Part shown: positions 4,044 to 7,838 of the stretch, in pieces
Position numbering within the stretch: position 1 is the first letter of the stretch
How the letters are laid out: the number at the start of each line of letters is the position of its first letter
Assembly: GCA_905233835.1 (NCBI GenBank)
Contig: CAJOGB010000043.1
Location: 1 to 7,838 of the forward strand
Source of the DNA: an uncultured Lachnospiraceae bacterium
GTDB lineage: Bacteria > Bacillota > Clostridia > Lachnospirales > Lachnospiraceae
Length of the DNA stretch: 7,838 bases
Reading direction: 5' to 3'
Position numbers and translations under genes: made by a program
Notes under the pieces: generated by a model
The model's input: only the letters and a program-made list of their open reading frames with translations
What the model was told of the DNA's origin: nothing
The model's database searches: none

Positions 4044-6167
4044 CTACTGCCAAGCATCTTCGTCTTCTTCCAAGAGCTGAGTTTGGCCTTCCTCTTCTTC
4101 CGTATTTTCCTCCGGTTTCTCCTCAGCTGTCTGCTCCTGAGGCAAATCTTCCACCACCAATTCTTCCATCTGTGCGGCATCCACAAAGTCCGCTCTCGGT
4201 AAATCTTTATGAAGTTTTGACATAAAAGATTTCCAAATATTTCCCGGGTACGAAGATCCGGTTAAGCCCGGAAGTTTTTTGGGTTGATCGTATCCTACCC
4301 AAACGCTGGTGGTGTAATAAGGGGTATATCCCACGAACCATCCGTCTTTATTATCGTTGGTGGTTCCGGTTTTTCCGGCGCATGCCATATCGGAAAGTGC
4401 CAATCCTTTTCCGGTACCGCTTACCAAAACACCTTCCAAAATATCCGTCATGGCCCGGGCCGCATTTGTTTTGTAAATCTGCACTTCAGACTGATCCGCC
4501 TGATAAATCACATTTCCGGATGAGTCCTCGATTTTTAAAATACAACTTGGGTTTCGATATTTTCCGTCGTTTTCCAAGGTGGCATAAGCCTTTGCCATTT
4601 CAAGGGGAGACACACCGTTTGTAAGTCCGCCCAAGGCAGAAGGTAAACGAATATCGTTTTTATCCAATCGAGCAAAATTCATAGCCTGCAAATAGCTAAA
4701 TCCCACCTCCGGTTTCAGCTCATCAAACAGTTTCCAGGCAATGGTATTTCTGGAAAGCTCCACGGCACGACGAAAGGTAATATTTCCAAGATAGGTACCG
4801 TCGGAATTGGCGGGACCGTCTTCTACTTTTCCGTCATAAACGATACTGTCTGCGGTATAGCCCCGTTCCAACATAGGCGTATAAACCAAAATGGGTTTGA
4901 TGGAACTTCCCGGCTGACGATAACTTTGAAATCCGCGATTTAGGGTATAGCCGTTAAAGTCCTGACTTCTTCCTCCCACGATGGCACGCACCATACCGGT
5001 GGTGTTATCGATACAAACCGCCGCACTTTGAAGAGTGTAAATTCCCTCCTCGTTTTTCTCCGTAAACTTGGAAAGATTTTTATCCACCGCATCCTGCAGC
5101 ATTCCCTGCATGGTAAGGTCCATGGTGGTATAGATTCGATATCCGCCGGTAAACAAAGAAGTATTCCATTCGTTATAGGCTTCTTCGTAGGCCTCGTTAT
5201 ATGCTTCCTGTTCCGCATCGGAAGAAAAAACCGTTTGGAACTTAAAGCCGTTTGTCTCCATTAAGGCACGGGTTGCACAGTAATAGGCAAAGGTTTCCAC
5301 GTAGTCGTTTTTTGACTGCTCCGACATGTTTAATACGATTTGTTCGTTAATCGCGGTCTCATAAGAGTTTTTGGAAATCACCTTTTCCTTTAACATGTCA
5401 TCTAAGATTTTATCCCTTCGGGTAAGGGTATGATCCATGTGTTCCAAAGGATTGTAATATTTTGGGTTATTGGGAATGGCACAAAGGAAAGCAATCTGTG
5501 ACAAAGACAAATCCCTTGCGCTCTTTGAAAAGTATCCCTGAGCCGCAGCCTCCAAACCGTAGTATCCGTTTTTAAAATAGATGTTATTGATGTAATATTC
5601 CAAGATTTCATCTTTGGAATATTTTTTCTCCAACTCCACGGCGATATAGATTTCTTCAATCTTTCGCTCCCAAGTTTTATCCTGAGTCAAAAATACGTCT
5701 CGGGCCAACTGCTGGGTAATGGTGGATGCACCCTGGGTAACTTTACCGTTTCGATACATCGCCCATACCGCACGGACAATGGCCTTGTAATCCACGCCGT
5801 GATGGGTGTAAAACTTTTTATCTTCCACACTGACAAGTGCCTGTTTTGCGTAAACGGGAATTTCCCCGGATGTGAGATAATAGACGTCCTTTTCTCCCTT
5901 TAAATAAGAAATGACATCTCCGTTACAATCGTAGACCATACTGGTTTCCGAAGAACGGAAGGTGTTTGCATCGGAAGAAGCGACAAAGTCAACGGCCTCC
6001 TGATGCAGTGCCGCTACCTTTGTGGCGTAGCCACCGATGTAATAGTAGGCGATGGCCAAAAGCACCAAGGAGATTAATACCATCTGTATTTTTAAGAAGC
6101 GCCATGCGCGTTTTTGTGATTTCTTTTTCTTTTTTGCCATAGTCTCATTATATCTGTTTTTTACCAT
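4044..6167 (-). CDS. Class A (PBP1A-type) penicillin-binding protein, glycosyltransferase-transpeptidase (707 aa)
   Basis: Bifunctional cell-wall enzyme anchored in the membrane with its catalytic part outside. It polymerises lipid II into glycan strands and cross-links the peptides; beta-lactams acylate it. Order: a basic cytoplasmic start (KKKKKSQKR), one membrane helix (about 26-45), a GT51 domain with VEDKKFYTHHG (Glu115 catalytic), GASTITQQLARD and RKIEE (Glu171), then a transpeptidase domain with SSIK (Ser421 nucleophile, Lys424), SRN (472-474) and KTGT (599-602). The C-terminal tail from about 665 is low-complexity and very acidic, rich in Glu. All key residues are present. Start is uncertain: the first Met (6167) and Met10 (6140, MAKKKKK) both lack a clear Shine-Dalgarno, and a TATAAT lies at 6152-6147 between them. 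Divergent from galM; 127 bases upstream of glucokinase. Confidence 0.95.
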   Translation of the reverse strand: MVKNRYNETMAKKKKKSQKRAWRFLKIQMVLISLVLLAIAYYYIGGYATKVAALHQEAVDFVASSDANTFRSSETSMVYDCNGDVISYLKGEKDVYYLTSGEIPVYAKQALVSVEDKKFYTHHGVDYKAIVRAVWAMYRNGKVTQGASTITQQLARDVFLTQDKTWERKIEEIYIAVELEKKYSKDEILEYYINNIYFKNGYYGLEAAAQGYFSKSARDLSLSQIAFLCAIPNNPKYYNPLEHMDHTLTRRDKILDDMLKEKVISKNSYETAINEQIVLNMSEQSKNDYVETFAYYCATRALMETNGFKFQTVFSSDAEQEAYNEAYEEAYNEWNTSLFTGGYRIYTTMDLTMQGMLQDAVDKNLSKFTEKNEEGIYTLQSAAVCIDNTTGMVRAIVGGRSQDFNGYTLNRGFQSYRQPGSSIKPILVYTPMLERGYTADSIVYDGKVEDGPANSDGTYLGNITFRRAVELSRNTIAWKLFDELKPEVGFSYLQAMNFARLDKNDIRLPSALGGLTNGVSPLEMAKAYATLENDGKYRNPSCILKIEDSSGNVIYQADQSEVQIYKTNAARAMTDILEGVLVSGTGKGLALSDMACAGKTGTTNDNKDGWFVGYTPYYTTSVWVGYDQPKKLPGLTGSSYPGNIWKSFMSKLHKDLPRADFVDAAQMEELVVEDLPQEQTAEEKPEENTEEEEGQTQLLEEDEDAWQ

Positions 6168-6191
6168 AAAAAAACAAAAACAATTATTTCT

Positions 6192-6230
6192 AGTGATTTT
6201 TCTTTTCCGTTATTCTATAATGAAATCACT
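6192..6230 (+). promoter_or_regulatory. galM promoter region framed by an 8-bp inverted repeat
   Basis: A consensus -10 TATAAT at 6216-6221 lies 35 bases before the galM ATG. The -35 is weak (GTGATT at 6193-6198, spacing 17). AGTGATTT (6192-6199) and AAATCACT (6223-6230) form a perfect inverted repeat, one arm over the -35 and the other just past the -10. The arm centres are 31 bp apart, close to three helical turns, which would suit a dimeric or tetrameric regulator. It lies between galM and the divergent penicillin-binding protein gene. Confidence 0.45.
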
Positions 6231-6255
6231 TGAATAAAACGATGGGGGAAATCAT

Positions 6256-7329
6256 ATGGGAACTACATCAATCGGAAAAACAAAAGACGGAAAAGAACTC
6301 CTTAGCGTTGAGATTCGAAACAAGAACGGCATGGTTGCCAAGACCATGAATTTCGGTGCAAACCTTATGGAACTTCACGTACCGAATCATGCGGGCAAAA
6401 CCACCGACGTTGTACTCGGATTTAAAAACGTAAATGACTACGAAGGAAACGAGTGCTTCTACGGATGTACCGTTGCACGAAATGCCAACCGTATCGGCGG
6501 AGCGGCCTTTGATTTAAACGGAAAGCATTACACTCTTGAAAACAATGATAACGGAAATAATCTTCACTCCGGTTCACAGACCTTGGCAAAGAAGATTTGG
6601 GATATCAAAAAAACTACAGTCAATTCCGTTACCTACGCATACAGCAGTCCGGATGCGGATATGGGATTTCCGGGTGCCATGGAAATCGAAGTAACTTATG
6701 AGCTTACAGATACCGATGCACTTGTCATTCGTTATAAAGGAATTTCCAACCAGGATACCATCTTTAATCCCACCAACCATTCTTACTTTAACTTAGACGG
6801 TCAAACCGGACTTACGGTTTTGGATCATTTGGTTACCATCGATGCTGACTGCTTTACTTGGGCAAACGGGTCTTCCATTCCGGACGGAACCATTAAGTCC
6901 GTAAAGGAAACTCCCATGGACTTTACAAAGCCTTATGCCTTAGGCGCTCGTATCGAGAAAAAATACGATCAGTTACAATTTGCCGGCGGATACGATCATA
7001 ACTACTGCTTGAATCAGTCACAGGTGGTCAGCGAGTTTTCTACTCCGACGCATCCCATTTATTTTGCGGCAAAGTTGGAAAACAAAGATCAGACCAGAGC
7101 CATGTATGTTTACACCGATTTGCCGGGCATTCAGCTTTACGCAGGAAACTACATGAAGCCGGAGGAAATCATGAAAAACGGCGACCACTTTGTAAAGCGC
7201 GGCGGTGTATGTTTGGAAACCCAGTATTATCCGAACGCCATTAACGTGGAAAGCTTCAAATCTCCGGTATTAAAAGCCGGTGAAAACGGAGAAACCGTTA
7301 CCGTATATCAGTTCGATTTTACCGAATAA
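6256..7329 (+). CDS. galM: Aldose 1-epimerase (mutarotase), 357 aa
   Basis: Cytoplasmic enzyme that interconverts the alpha and beta anomers of galactose, glucose and related sugars, first step of the Leloir pathway and a helper for anomer-specific kinases. Motifs: ARNANRIGGAAF (Arg79), NLHSG (His104), NPTNHSYFNL with catalytic acid His175, GGYDHNY (Asp247), TDLPGIQLYAGNY, and GVCLETQYYPNA with catalytic base Glu321. The spacing of these residues fits known GalM proteins, and the length is normal. ATG at 6256 has GGGGGA seven bases upstream and starts just before the first beta strand. It is a single-gene unit: its own promoter lies upstream and a strong hairpin terminator begins nine bases after the TAA. 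No galK, galT or galE is in the window, so a broader role in glucose or galactose use can only be inferred. Confidence 0.96.
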   Translation: MGTTSIGKTKDGKELLSVEIRNKNGMVAKTMNFGANLMELHVPNHAGKTTDVVLGFKNVNDYEGNECFYGCTVARNANRIGGAAFDLNGKHYTLENNDNGNNLHSGSQTLAKKIWDIKKTTVNSVTYAYSSPDADMGFPGAMEIEVTYELTDTDALVIRYKGISNQDTIFNPTNHSYFNLDGQTGLTVLDHLVTIDADCFTWANGSSIPDGTIKSVKETPMDFTKPYALGARIEKKYDQLQFAGGYDHNYCLNQSQVVSEFSTPTHPIYFAAKLENKDQTRAMYVYTDLPGIQLYAGNYMKPEEIMKNGDHFVKRGGVCLETQYYPNAINVESFKSPVLKAGENGETVTVYQFDFTE

Positions 7330-7838
7330 AAAAATATGCCATCCGATGTAAAAATCGGATGGCTCTTTTTTATTTTTATTTATCAAAAGTCGCCGCCACT
7401 TTGGCTGTGGACACACCTTTTCGCACTTTCCGCACTTGATGCAGTCCGAAGCTTTTCCATGTCCATCCCCGATTAAAACATTACTGTAATAATACTCTGT
7501 ATTCCAGTTATGGAAGGCCTCATGCGCATTCAACGAAGAAAACATATCCGGAATACGAATTCCCTTAGGACACTCATTTTCTTCAATACAATAGCGACAA
7601 GAAGTACAAGGTATCAGATTTAACCCTTTAAAAATTTCGCATACTTCCTGTATTGCTTTTATCTCCTGTTCATCCAGCGGCTTAAAATCCTTCATTGCGG
7701 AAATATTGTCTTCCATCTGCTCCATATCGCTCATGCCGGAAAGTACCACCGCCATATTTTTAAAGCTGGCTGCAAAACGAATGGCATAACTTGCATTGCT
7801 GCCACCCTTTAAGTCGCGCAGAATCTGATCCGCCTTTT
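7270..7838 (-). CDS. Aldo/keto reductase with C-terminal 4Fe-4S dicluster domain, 3' part only, C-terminus altered by a frameshift
   Basis: The gene enters from the right edge in frame (KADQILRDLKGGSNASYAIR...), so the internal ATG at 7755 is not the start. The piece covers the end of the NADPH-dependent reductase barrel (RFAASFKNMAVVLSGMSDMEQMEDN, a family hallmark) and a ferredoxin-like tail with two cysteine sets: CTSCRYCIEENECPKG and CIKCGKCEKVCPQ, enough for two 4Fe-4S clusters. Relatives continue past VCPQ with a short helix and stop. Here the frame instead reads PKWRRLLINKNKK, passes through the terminator at 7338-7363 and stops at 7270 inside galM. Shifting frame just after VCPQ gives AKVAATFDK and a stop at 7378-7376, which looks like the original ending. 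A small non-triplet deletion near 7405-7409 is therefore likely. The clusters may still form; whether the product is functional is open. Confidence 0.82.
   Translation of the reverse strand, partial: KADQILRDLKGGSNASYAIRFAASFKNMAVVLSGMSDMEQMEDNISAMKDFKPLDEQEIKAIQEVCEIFKGLNLIPCTSCRYCIEENECPKGIRIPDMFSSLNAHEAFHNWNTEYYYSNVLIGDGHGKASDCIKCGKCEKVCPQPKWRRLLINKNKKEPSDFYIGWHIFLFGKIELIYGNGFSVFTGF
7338..7378. terminator. Strong terminator between galM and the convergent reductase gene
   Basis: Perfect 10-bp stem GCCATCCGAT (7338-7347) with ATCGGATGGC (7354-7363), loop GTAAAA, followed on the plus strand by CTTTTTTATTTTTATTT. On the minus strand the stem is followed by ATATTTTTTTATT, so it can also serve the convergent aldo/keto reductase gene. 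Confidence 0.9.

Noticed and set aside
1..7838. CRISPR arrays, insertion sequences with transposase, rRNA genes
   Set aside because: No regularly spaced repeats, no transposase or integrase coding sequence and no rRNA-like segments were seen on either strand.

Overview
The window looks like a chromosomal piece from a motile, low-to-mid GC Firmicute of the Clostridia, most likely a Lachnospiraceae-type gut anaerobe. This is inferred from strong GGAGG-type ribosome binding sites, a tRNA gene without an encoded CCA end, a chemoreceptor with a sigma28-like promoter, a ROK glucokinase with the CxCGxxGCxE motif, and an aldo/keto reductase fused to a two-cluster ferredoxin domain. No species-specific marker was recognised.

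Layout, left to right. Bases 1-1359 (minus) hold the first 453 codons of a methyl-accepting chemotaxis protein (dCache sensor, HAMP, start of the signalling helix). It has a probable sigma28 promoter near 1468-1494. A hairpin terminator at 1518-1555 closes a tight three-gene cassette (2540 down to 1596, minus). That cassette encodes a 72-aa DUF3791-like protein, a 168-aa DUF3990-like protein with ADP-ribosyltransferase sequence features, and a 76-aa acidic protein. The genes overlap by 4 and 8 bases, and a 15-bp palindrome lies over the presumed promoter. I read it as a candidate toxin-antitoxin or defence cassette, not as an established one.

Bases 2657-2797 hold a compact, very GC-rich block (about 77% GC over 2669-2760 by hand count) made of nested and tandem hairpins. 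It is bounded by a 9-bp inverted repeat and carries two stretches resembling the neighbouring tRNA-Pro(CGG) gene at 2854-2927. This is the most unexplained structure in the window.

The right half is housekeeping: a ROK-family glucokinase (2975-3916, minus), a class A penicillin-binding protein (4044-6167, minus) and, divergently, aldose 1-epimerase galM (6256-7329, plus). GalM interconverts the alpha and beta anomers of hexoses and the glucokinase phosphorylates glucose, so the two fit one sugar-entry step, although they are not in one operon. At the right edge the 3' part of a 4Fe-4S aldo/keto reductase gene enters on the minus strand. Its normal C-terminus appears to have been lost by a small out-of-frame deletion, so its reading frame runs through a shared terminator into the end of galM.
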